From an uncultured Clostridia bacterium (GTDB taxonomy: Bacteria; Bacillota; Clostridia; Christensenellales; Borkfalkiaceae): 64,000 nucleotides of DNA. Location: the NCBI GenBank assembly GCA_947631925.1, contig CANRNE010000009.1:1-64000 (forward strand), in the 5' to 3' direction. Below, piece after piece: positions 19,843 to 27,208 of this stretch. Both the position numbers and the translations under genes were made by a program. Every line of letters starts with the position of its first letter. Positions within the stretch are counted from its first letter, which is position 1. Below the pieces are notes generated by a model. The model had not been told where the DNA came from. It ran no database searches and saw only the letters and a list, made by a program, of their open reading frames with translations.

Positions 19843-20111
19843 CGAGTTACAAAGATTATTTGAACGAACAGCTCAAAAACCCCGAGTTCAAGGCGGAGTA
19901 CGACGCGCTCGAGCCCGAATTTTCCTTGATGCGCACGATCATGGAAGCGCGCATCGAAAAGGGCCTGACGCAACAGAAGCTGTCCGAGCTGACGGGCATC
20001 TCGCAGGCGGACATCAGCCGTTTAGAGGGCGGGACCGCGAACCCTTCTTTGAAGACGATCCAACGGATCGCCGAAGCGCTCGGGAAACAGGTCCGCATTT
20101 CTTTCGTATAA
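19839..20111 (+). CDS. higA: HigA-type XRE-family antitoxin
   Basis: ATGA overlap with toxin; HTH EKGLTQQKLSELTGISQADISRLEGGTANPSLKTIQRIAEALGKQVRISF. Confidence 0.9.
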   Translation: MTSYKDYLNEQLKNPEFKAEYDALEPEFSLMRTIMEARIEKGLTQQKLSELTGISQADISRLEGGTANPSLKTIQRIAEALGKQVRISFV

Positions 20112-20180
20112 GGACAGACAAGACGCTCACGCAAAGTAAAATGCGAAAATAAGCGAAAAACGTTCATAAAATGAAAGTTC

Positions 20181-20250
20181 GCGCGACGGTATGCGCGGGG
20201 CAGTTCGCAGCGGGTCAGCGAGAACGCCCCGTCCGTCGCGCTTTATTTTT
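20181..20250 (+). repeat. Long hairpin with T-rich tail (terminator or phage intergenic structure)
   Basis: gcgcgacgg (20181-20189) pairs with ccgtcgcgc (20233-20241); internal ggggc/gcccc; then tttattttt. Confidence 0.7.
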
Positions 20251-20272
20251 GTTTTTCCTGTTTCGATTTTTT

Positions 20273-20336
20273 AGGGCGTGTGCTTGTCCGCGGCGGCGCC
20301 AGCCGCCGCGCTTGTATCAAGACAAGCACACGCCCT
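20273..20336. repeat. Nested perfect inverted repeat
   Basis: agggcgtgtgcttgtc (20273-20288) / gacaagcacacgccct (20321-20336), enclosing cgcggcggc (20289-20297) / gccgccgcg (20302-20310). Confidence 0.9.
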
Positions 20337-20376
20337 GTAGCCACTGGTGTGACAAAAGCGGGAGGAAACCGGCATG

Positions 20377-20405
20377 AAAAAAGGAGGACCGAAGCCCTCC
20401 TTTGA
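20377..20405 (-). terminator. Intrinsic terminator of minus-strand accessory operon
   Basis: On minus strand: aaaggaggg CTTCGGT cctcctttttt. Confidence 0.7.
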
Positions 20406-20428
20406 AAGCGGAAATTTCGGACCGTTTT

Positions 20429-21244
20429 TCAGCGGTCGTATTTACAAAATCTTGTGTACTGCATGACGAACGCGGGCGTCTTCCATACATCCCACGTTTC
20501 CATTGTCAACGTGTTCCGATGTTTGATGATAGCGGGGACGCCGGCGAGGGAGAGCTGCAAATATGTCATGTAGACGCATCGGATGTCGATGTCGCTGCAT
20601 TCGATGAATACGTTTCGGGCATAGTTCACGCCTTTGCTTTGCAACACATCCAATGCCGCAAGGGGCATCACGCCGCTTCCGCAACATGGGTCGCAAATCG
20701 TAAGGATTTCGTTTTGCGCTTTTTCGGTGTTTTCTTCCATCGTGATCCGTGCCATAAATTCTGCAATATGGAACGGCGTAAACACTTGTCCCGCTTTGTC
20801 ACTCGCTATATTCAGACGCATGAAGATCTCACCGAGATAGTCATTAAACGCTCCGTTGTCATAGACCACAGAAGATAAAAGAGCGAATACCTTTGCGAAG
20901 AGCGCAGGAAGTTTCCGCTGTTCTTCGGCTCGGTATCCGCTCATGATCTCTTTGTATCGTTCTTCGCGCTCGTCGTACTTGGTGAAGTCCACGGCGTTTG
21001 ATATTGCGATAGCCCCGCAAGCTATGGTGTCCTCGAAGATCTTTCCTGTACTGTAAGCCGTCGCCGCGCTTTGGAAGTCCTTCATGATTTCCTCCACGGT
21101 GGGGATACGGTACGGACACAGTTCACGGTTTCCCTTTGGCGGTTCACGAGGTTTCTCTGCCGCCTGCATGATATGAGGGATCTCATTTTCAGACGGCGGA
21201 GAAAGTTGGATGTCGAATATGGAGAGCTGTTTTCCGTTTTTCAT
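20429..21244 (-). CDS. N-6 DNA methylase-like SAM-dependent methyltransferase
   Basis: ICDPCCGSGVMPLAALDVL (motif I), GQVFTPFHIAEFMARI; RBS gagggg before ATG at 21244. Confidence 0.8.
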   Translation of the reverse strand: MKNGKQLSIFDIQLSPPSENEIPHIMQAAEKPREPPKGNRELCPYRIPTVEEIMKDFQSAATAYSTGKIFEDTIACGAIAISNAVDFTKYDEREERYKEIMSGYRAEEQRKLPALFAKVFALLSSVVYDNGAFNDYLGEIFMRLNIASDKAGQVFTPFHIAEFMARITMEENTEKAQNEILTICDPCCGSGVMPLAALDVLQSKGVNYARNVFIECSDIDIRCVYMTYLQLSLAGVPAIIKHRNTLTMETWDVWKTPAFVMQYTRFCKYDR

Positions 21245-21254
21245 TTGAGCCCCC

Positions 21255-21539
21255 TCAATGTTGGATAAGATAAGACTTCCCGTGAACGTGGACGGCGTTT
21301 TCTTGATAAGTCGGCTTCCCTTTCCCACAGGCGCGGATGATGACCTGTGTTTGCTCTGTCTCTAACTTTTTGAGGGTCTCGTCCGTGAAAGAATCGCCAT
21401 CGTCCAGTTCCAAGACGAGAAAGCCCTTTGCGGACAAGTATTTGGTGAACTGCCATTTCTTCTCGAATTTCCCGTTGCTGTCTGCGATCATGCAGACGTC
21501 CAGTTCGGGATGATAAGCCGTTGCTCTGAAATAAGCCAT
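21255..21539 (-). CDS. Hypothetical protein
   Basis: 94 aa ORF with RBS (ggaggaatcaaaATG) in the minus-strand operon. Confidence 0.6.
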   Translation of the reverse strand: MAYFRATAYHPELDVCMIADSNGKFEKKWQFTKYLSAKGFLVLELDDGDSFTDETLKKLETEQTQVIIRACGKGKPTYQENAVHVHGKSYLIQH

Positions 21540-21552
21540 TTTGATTCCTCCT

Positions 21553-22872
21553 TTATGCTGCCATCATGATTTTTTTGATTTTGCGGTTGGCGTATGGTTG
21601 CCATACGCGGTTTACATAGTCGAGAACTTTCTCGTCGGGGCGGGTGTTATTGTATCCGTAACATTGCAGCACTTTTCTCGATGAGAGCGAATATTCCAAT
21701 GTCACGAACGGGATTTGCGGCTCGTCGCGCTTACGGATGAAGAAGATCAGCGACTCCTCCCGGACAAATTTTTGGTCGTACCCCATATGTCCGACGCAAT
21801 GTTGTAACGCTCTTCCTTCCCGGATCAGATCCAGCGGACTATGTGCGATCAGGCAGATATAGCCGTCTGTGCGGTCGTCTTGCAAAGTGTGATATTTCTC
21901 TGCAATGACGGTAAATTTTTCATAGAGCGCCTTTCGCTTCAATTCGTCCTGTTCGTCCTCTGCCGAATGATATTCGTCTATCCGTATATCATGCCAACGC
22001 TTAAAATCATGGGGATAGCGGTTCTTCGGAAGACGCATATCAAGATGCAGAAAGCGGCAGGCTTTGAAGTAGTCATTATAGCTCCCGATGCTCGTCTTCT
22101 GTTTCCCGATATAGATAAGCAGTTCGTCGAGGTCATGGGCGAAGGCGAGCCGTAATTCCCGATAACTGTCTCCCAAAATGTTCTTTTTGGCGGCTACGAG
22201 CGTCTGAACTTCCGCGACTGGTTTTCCCGTCTTATATGCCGTGAAAACGGACGAGACATAGAGATGCGGGTCTTTCAGTTCCTCACGGTGTACGAACAGC
22301 CATTTGCGGAAGGGCTTGTCCTTTTCGGCCTTTCGTAAGATCTGTTTCCGCATGGCGAGATTGGAAAGTCCCATTTTGACGAGATACTCCGCCTGCGGGA
22401 ATTGTTCATAGATGCGGAGGTACTGCAAGACGTTGTACCGCGTGAAGCATTGAAAGCCGCTGTACTTGTATTCGGGGAACTTGCCGATATAGTTCATGTT
22501 GACGACGGGGGCGAACGGGTCGAAATCGCTGTCGTATGCCCAGCCCCATTCGCCGTCCTCATACCATTTTTGGTGCCGTTGGATGCCCATGTCGTACCAG
22601 CCGACGTGAAAGCCCCCGATATAGCATCGGATCATGTCTTTCAAAAAACATTTCTCCGAGTGAATGCCGTGGACGGCGACCTGTTTGCAGTACCATTTTT
22701 CCTTGTGGTTCTTTACGGCGACGGTCACTTTGGTAAGTTCCCCGTCGTTCTTCGTGAGATAGGCATAAAAGCGGGTGTAACTGTACTGCGAAGAATATGC
22801 TTCCAAGTCTTTCTTCTTGATAAGTCTTTCGATGTACTTCGGAATGGGTTTTATTTTCTCGATCTTCATCAT
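21553..22872 (-). CDS. PcfJ-like protein
   Basis: LIREGRALQHCVGHMGYDQKFVREESLIFFIRKRDEPQIPFVTLEYS; 439 aa. Confidence 0.75.
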   Translation of the reverse strand: MMKIEKIKPIPKYIERLIKKKDLEAYSSQYSYTRFYAYLTKNDGELTKVTVAVKNHKEKWYCKQVAVHGIHSEKCFLKDMIRCYIGGFHVGWYDMGIQRHQKWYEDGEWGWAYDSDFDPFAPVVNMNYIGKFPEYKYSGFQCFTRYNVLQYLRIYEQFPQAEYLVKMGLSNLAMRKQILRKAEKDKPFRKWLFVHREELKDPHLYVSSVFTAYKTGKPVAEVQTLVAAKKNILGDSYRELRLAFAHDLDELLIYIGKQKTSIGSYNDYFKACRFLHLDMRLPKNRYPHDFKRWHDIRIDEYHSAEDEQDELKRKALYEKFTVIAEKYHTLQDDRTDGYICLIAHSPLDLIREGRALQHCVGHMGYDQKFVREESLIFFIRKRDEPQIPFVTLEYSLSSRKVLQCYGYNNTRPDEKVLDYVNRVWQPYANRKIKKIMMAA

Positions 22873-22873
22873 C

Positions 22874-23911
22874 TCACCTCACGTCGATGTCGTCCCCGAA
22901 TAAGTCAAGGAGAACGCACAGAACTTCCTTGTCGATGGCCGAAGTGTCGAACTCATCCATGGCGTCTTCGGCTTGCTCCTTGGTGTCGGGTAGCACTTCG
23001 CCTGTTTCTTCGTCGATGCGCTGGGTCGGCGTATTCATGAAATGGAATCCCGTCAGCTCCTCGGCTACGGCTACCCGATACCCGCGCTCCAAGAGCTTGG
23101 AAAGATACACTTCAAACGCATGATAGGGAACGCCGCACATTGGAACACGGTTTTTCAGCCCGCAATCGCGCCCTGTAAGCGTGAGACCAAGGGCGTCCGA
23201 TATCTTTATCGCATGGTCTCCGAGCGCCTCGTAGAAGTCACCCAAACGCAGGAAAAGCACGGCGTCGGGATACTTCGCCGCAAACTTTTTGTAGCATTGA
23301 TAGAACGGCAGGCCCTGTCCTTCGGGTTCGTCCTCGGCGGGTCCTTCTTCGTCCGCTTCTTCGGCTTCATCTTCCGCATCTTCGGTTTCGGGTCCATCCT
23401 CGATATCTTCATCGGGTCCGTCCCCGGCGTCCGTTTCCTCGTCCTCATCGATTTCTTCATCGTCGGTTTCGGACATGGTATGTTCGTTTTCTGCCATCAT
23501 GCCGAAGAAGGACATCTGCGCGTCTTGCTTCTTGGCGGGTTTTACGGGAGCTGCCGTTTGGGGCGTTTTCTTTGGCGCGGGCGAGAGTTCTTTCCCGTCG
23601 AGGGTATAAAGCGTACCTTCGATGCTCTCTTCCTCGAAGTAGTGGATCGCCCACGCCATGATCTGCTCGCCGTCTATGGGGCATTGTTGCGCCCCGTGCT
23701 GTTTCTCTTTCGGGATCAGCGCTTTCGCCTGTTCGGTCGCATACGCCATGAAGGTCGCAAGCGTCTTTCTGTTGACGACGCGCTGTCCGTCTTTTTCGAT
23801 GGTGATGCCCTTGTTGATCTTCTCCGCGAGCGTTTCGCTCACCATCTGCTCCAAGTGCTGTTTTACGATTCTTTCGCAGTCTGTTTTTGCTTCTAAGTTC
23901 AAAGCGATCAT
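22874..23911 (-). CDS. PcfK-like N-terminus fused via acidic linker to a MutS domain I
   Basis: RBS ggaggaaacgg; C-term FYQCYKKFAAKYPDAVLFLRLGDFYEALGDHAIKISDALGLTLTGRDCGLKNRVPMCGVPYHAFEVYLSKLLERGYRVAVAEE matches MutS mismatch-recognition domain I; acidic middle. Confidence 0.75.
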   Translation of the reverse strand: MIALNLEAKTDCERIVKQHLEQMVSETLAEKINKGITIEKDGQRVVNRKTLATFMAYATEQAKALIPKEKQHGAQQCPIDGEQIMAWAIHYFEEESIEGTLYTLDGKELSPAPKKTPQTAAPVKPAKKQDAQMSFFGMMAENEHTMSETDDEEIDEDEETDAGDGPDEDIEDGPETEDAEDEAEEADEEGPAEDEPEGQGLPFYQCYKKFAAKYPDAVLFLRLGDFYEALGDHAIKISDALGLTLTGRDCGLKNRVPMCGVPYHAFEVYLSKLLERGYRVAVAEELTGFHFMNTPTQRIDEETGEVLPDTKEQAEDAMDEFDTSAIDKEVLCVLLDLFGDDIDVR

Positions 23912-23925
23912 AAGTCCGTTTCCTC

Positions 23926-24414
23926 CTATGCGGTGATCTTCTTTTGCTCGTCCGCCGATTCTTCCTTGATGACTTCCGAGCCGTGGATGCGGCGGATCTC
24001 GTCAAGCGTCAGACGGTGTTTGCCTGTCGTGGGATCTTCCGCCCATGCCCATGCTTTCTTGCCGTTGCACCAGAAAAAGCCGAGTTCTTTCAAGCGGTCC
24101 TTATATGCAAACGCATTGAAAACCCATATCCATGCGCCGCATATCTCGATTTTGCAGTTGAAGCCGATGATGGCGCTTATTATGTCTTTGAAGCGGTCGG
24201 GGATGTCTGTCTTTTTCTCTTTCGTGTAGGTCTTTCCGTCCGCCGTTTCGTGGATATTGCCGACGACCTTCAGAAGCTCGTCATACTCGGCATTGACCCG
24301 TTTCATATCTTCGACGTTGCCGCCCCTGTCGGGGTGGTGCTTGAAAGCGAGCGCTTTATACTGCCGTTTCAGTTCTTCGACTGTCTTAACGTCTTTGAAA
24401 AATTTGTATTTCAT
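23926..24414 (-). CDS. J-domain (DnaJ-like) protein
   Basis: ELKRQYKALAFKHHPDRGGNVEDMKRVNAEYDEL including HPD motif. Confidence 0.85.
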   Translation of the reverse strand: MKYKFFKDVKTVEELKRQYKALAFKHHPDRGGNVEDMKRVNAEYDELLKVVGNIHETADGKTYTKEKKTDIPDRFKDIISAIIGFNCKIEICGAWIWVFNAFAYKDRLKELGFFWCNGKKAWAWAEDPTTGKHRLTLDEIRRIHGSEVIKEESADEQKKITA

Positions 24415-24467
24415 GTGATTTCTCCTCTTTGATTTCAGACATGGGTATAAGAAAAGCGCTCTTCTTT

Positions 24468-24656
24468 TCAGAAAGGCGCCTCTCTCCAAATACCCACTTC
24501 GTCCCTTGTGATGGGAAGGATCTTCCAGCGGTATTGCCCGTGGAACTGTTTGTAATACCGGTACGCATAGATCGCTTGCCAAAGGTGGTAAGCCATGAAT
24601 TTGCGTATGTATTTACCGTCCTTGAGATAGCAGATCTTATAGCCGTAATTGTTCAT
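24468..24656 (-). CDS. Hypothetical small protein
   Basis: 62 aa ORF in operon context. Confidence 0.5.
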   Translation of the reverse strand: MNNYGYKICYLKDGKYIRKFMAYHLWQAIYAYRYYKQFHGQYRWKILPITRDEVGIWREAPF

Positions 24657-24657
24657 C

Positions 24658-24846
24658 TTATTTCTTCCCGTCGAGTGACGCGATGTCGATATGTTTGCCC
24701 TTTAAGGCGTGTTTTTCCCGGAACTGTCGCAGGGCCTCTTCCAATGAATAGTCGATGTACTGCTCACGGATACGGTTACCGTCGTCGTCCGAATAGCGGA
24801 GAACGAGCGCGCCGTAAATGTTACGAAAGTAGAGGATGTATCTCAT
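24658..24846 (-). CDS. Hypothetical small protein
   Basis: 62 aa ORF in operon context, overlaps adjacent gene start. Confidence 0.5.
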   Translation of the reverse strand: MRYILYFRNIYGALVLRYSDDDGNRIREQYIDYSLEEALRQFREKHALKGKHIDIASLDGKK

Positions 24847-25043
24847 TTTTCCACTCTCCCGTAAATATCGTCCGCATAGTAGTACCCCGTGAAGAAATTA
24901 AAGATCGCATGACACTTCACGCCGTTATAATCGACGATATAGTCATTGTCACCGACCTGCTTTATGACGGTGACCTCTGCCGTCTCGGTAGAGTTTATCT
25001 TGCCTTGGTTGAGCGAATAGATGAAAGCCGTTGTTTTGAACAT
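24843..25043 (-). CDS. Hypothetical small protein
   Basis: 66 aa ORF, RBS aaaggagaaaatATG-like. Confidence 0.5.
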   Translation of the reverse strand: MFKTTAFIYSLNQGKINSTETAEVTVIKQVGDNDYIVDYNGVKCHAIFNFFTGYYYADDIYGRVEK

Positions 25044-25067
25044 GATATTTTCTCCTTTTGATAAATT

Positions 25068-25481
25068 TTAAGATATTCTTCTGATCCCGCCGAATGCGCT
25101 TTGGATGCCGACCGTGCCGAACTCCGAACACCATTCACAGTGCTTATTCCAGACATAGGCGAATGCCACGCACTGCTGCTTCTCGCCGCGGACGAGGGTG
25201 TCCCATTCTTCCTTATAATCGGTGACGATGAGAAAGTCGTAAAGCTCGCCGAACTCCATGTATTCATGCGTGACGGCATAGACGAGACAGTTGAGTCTGT
25301 TTTCGATCTCGTGCATTTTTGCCTCGATCTCGGGCTCTTGATCTACCCAATACCCGCCGAAGTCCTCGAAGAAGCAAACTTTGCCCTTATCGCGGAATCC
25401 CTCGATGTAAGGCTCGTAGATGTCGAGCTTCTGCAGGATCTCAAGTGCCTTTTCTGCCTTTTCTTTTCTGGTCGTGTTCAT
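25068..25481 (-). CDS. Hypothetical protein
   Basis: 137 aa ORF, operon context, RBS upstream. Confidence 0.6.
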   Translation of the reverse strand: MNTTRKEKAEKALEILQKLDIYEPYIEGFRDKGKVCFFEDFGGYWVDQEPEIEAKMHEIENRLNCLVYAVTHEYMEFGELYDFLIVTDYKEEWDTLVRGEKQQCVAFAYVWNKHCEWCSEFGTVGIQSAFGGIRRIS

Positions 25482-25723
25482 TTTTTATATTCCTCCAAAT
25501 ATTTTTTGTACTGTGTTTGCTCGTCCAAGATACGGTTGACCTCGGGCATGATCTCTTCTTTTGACCTCTCCAAACAGGCAAGCATCAGAAGATTGGTGTT
25601 CGCGCCGAACAGGCGGCGAAAAGCATAATCGAGGATCAGGGTAATGTCTCTGTCCTCGTTCCCCGTGCGGTTGATAGTGAAGATAGCCGTCAGGATCGCC
25701 GGGATCTCGTTTGTGTGTTTCAT
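25478..25723 (-). CDS. Hypothetical protein
   Basis: MKHTNEIPAILTAIFTINRTGNEDRD..; RBS aaaggagatttt. Confidence 0.6.
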   Translation of the reverse strand: MKHTNEIPAILTAIFTINRTGNEDRDITLILDYAFRRLFGANTNLLMLACLERSKEEIMPEVNRILDEQTQYKKYLEEYKK

Positions 25724-25736
25724 GGTAAAATCTCCT

Positions 25737-26054
25737 TTATAAATTTTTGATTTGTGCATTGAGCCAGCCCCGTATCGTTCGGGCATGACAGCGTTTGGGT
25801 GCGCACCAGCAGTACAGTTCGATGTGTCCGTACTCTTTCAGTGCATCCAGCATGGAATTGAGGTAATTCACCGCGCGGTCCGAATAAGTGATGAGCTTGC
25901 GGAAGTACAGTTCGTATTTGTCGCAAACGGCATCGCGCTCGCTCTCGTCGTGCATATAGTAGGGGTTGCCTACGGGCGTGCCTCTGTCTACACGGAATTG
26001 CCACGGCTCATTGTGAAATTCACGGTTTCTCAGGTTCTTGATTTCAATGTTCAT
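25737..26054 (-). CDS. DUF4326-family protein
   Basis: RVDRGTPVGNPYYMHDESERDAVCDKYELYF..ELYCWCAPKRCHARTI. Confidence 0.8.
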   Translation of the reverse strand: MNIEIKNLRNREFHNEPWQFRVDRGTPVGNPYYMHDESERDAVCDKYELYFRKLITYSDRAVNYLNSMLDALKEYGHIELYCWCAPKRCHARTIRGWLNAQIKNL

Positions 26055-26057
26055 TGT

Positions 26058-26291
26058 TCAGTCCTCCATGTTTACAAATTCATTTACGGGGATCTTGTTT
26101 TCCCCGAAGATGCCGTACTCGAAGTAAGGGTCGTTCATGTCGCCCTTCAAATCGTAAACCGTCTGCGTCAACCTGCCTTGATCGCTCACGGCAAGCGTGA
26201 TTTCCCGCCGCTCTTCGTTTACCTCGATGATGTTGAAAATGACGGTATGATCTCCGTCGAAATGATGATATTCTTGCATATACCTGTTCAT
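26058..26291 (-). CDS. Hypothetical protein
   Basis: 77 aa ORF with RBS aaggaggactgcc. Confidence 0.5.
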   Translation of the reverse strand: MNRYMQEYHHFDGDHTVIFNIIEVNEERREITLAVSDQGRLTQTVYDLKGDMNDPYFEYGIFGENKIPVNEFVNMED

Positions 26292-26302
26292 GGCAGTCCT
26301 CC

Positions 26303-26605
26303 TTATTTGACGTATTTGTACCAGACGCTGTATTCAACTTCGATACAGTCGCGTGTTTCGTACCGTTCTTTTTCGCGGTTGTAGATCGGAACGTTTTCGT
26401 AAAGCTCGGTAACGGTTCCGCTGAACTCACCGTCTTTCCCGTTCGGGAAGCATTGCTTTCCCGCATCTTCGATAACCTTGATGTAAGGTTTGTTTTCTTC
26501 TTTGGAAAACGCGAGAATGAACAGATCATCTTCGGCGAGATAACCGATTCCCTTCAATTTCCCGACTCCATTTCTTTTAGAGACGGAATAAGCTACTTTT
26601 TTCAT
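26303..26605 (-). CDS. Hypothetical protein
   Basis: 100 aa ORF; RBS cggaggtatcc; first gene of minus-strand operon. Confidence 0.6.
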   Translation of the reverse strand: MKKVAYSVSKRNGVGKLKGIGYLAEDDLFILAFSKEENKPYIKVIEDAGKQCFPNGKDGEFSGTVTELYENVPIYNREKERYETRDCIEVEYSVWYKYVK

Positions 26606-26779
26606 TCTGGATACCTCCGTTTATTTGTTTTTTGCTTTTCGCAGGAGGCAGGAGAGCATAGTACGAAAACGAATGGACTGCTTGAAATTCTGTGCAGTGG
26701 GCTGTCAACGCCACCTTGCTGAAATTCGAGGAATGAACTCAAAGAAAACATTGCTTGGGAATCGCGGCAAACAAAAAAA

Positions 26780-26813
26780 GCCGGCCATGCCAACGGCAAG
26801 CCGGTCTTTTTTT
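26780..26813. terminator. Bidirectional intrinsic terminator
   Basis: aaaaaaa-gccggc..gccggtc-ttttttt. Confidence 0.7.
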
Positions 26814-26844
26814 GTGATGAAGTTTTCCGCAATGATTTCTGCGG

Positions 26845-26873
26845 TTTACAGCCCCGATGGACTATGCTATACT
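26845..26873 (+). promoter_or_regulatory. Sigma-70-type promoter with no evident downstream gene
   Basis: TTTACA - 17 nt - TATACT. Confidence 0.55.
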
Positions 26874-26937
26874 GACCCCAGAAATGCAAAAAACGGAGAG
26901 ATCCTTTTATATTTTTATTCGTTTGGGCTTCTTTATT

Positions 26938-27140
26938 CGGGGGTAGGGGGGTGGGTACGAGTTCTAAATTCTTTGCCGTAGGCGGAATTCACTTCCGCCG
27001 TGGGCGTCCCCATTTGCAACGCCACCGCAGGCTTAGTGTCCGATGAAACAGTACAGTTTGCGCGGCTAAGAGCGGAAGAAGGCGCAACCGCCAATCCGCT
27101 CGAAGAAAATATTTGCGCACGCAAAGATTTTTGCCGAAAC
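26938..27140 (+). repeat. Dispersed intergenic repeat family 1, copy A
   Basis: gggtaggggggtgggtacgagttctaaattctttgcc...ttgcaacgccaccgcaggctta.tgtccgatgaaaca...hairpin 27101-27136; shared with 50121-50325 (inverted). Confidence 0.85.
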
Positions 27141-27179
27141 AATCAGATAATTTTTTTTCAAGAATCCTCCGAAAATCTG

Positions 27180-27208
27180 TTTACATTTTCTATCTTTTCG
27201 GGTAGAAT
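27180..27208 (+). promoter_or_regulatory. Sigma-70-type promoter
   Basis: TTTACA - 17 nt - TAGAAT upstream of 27243. Confidence 0.6.

Larger units (their letters stand above)
9700..20340 (+). mobile_element. Candidate filamentous-phage (inovirus-like) prophage
   Basis: Co-directional cassette with Zot/pI-like P-loop membrane ATPase (16175..18283), HUH Rep (18283..19395), TM/secreted structural-like proteins, a 32 aa TM peptide and a hairpin-rich intergenic end; boundaries approximate, no att sites found. Confidence 0.55.
20377..26620 (-). mobile_element. ICE/plasmid-type accessory module (remnant or satellite)
   Basis: Contiguous minus-strand genes for N6 methylase, PcfJ-like, PcfK/MutS_I-like, J-domain, DUF4326 and small ORFs; no relaxase, T4SS or integrase seen. 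Confidence 0.5.

Noticed and set aside
20374-20466. Short plus-strand ORF MKKGGPKPSFESGNFGPFFSGRIYKILCTA with RBS-like ggagg
   Set aside because: Overlaps the minus-strand terminator and methylase 3' end; probably fortuitous.
22402-23040. Plus-strand ORFs opposite the PcfJ/PcfK-like genes (also 23042..23896, 23944..24432)
   Set aside because: Antisense to coherent minus-strand operon with RBSs and recognisable domains.
26938-26965. G-rich run (gggggtaggggggtggg) as G-quadruplex regulator
   Set aside because: Part of dispersed repeat family 1; no independent support.
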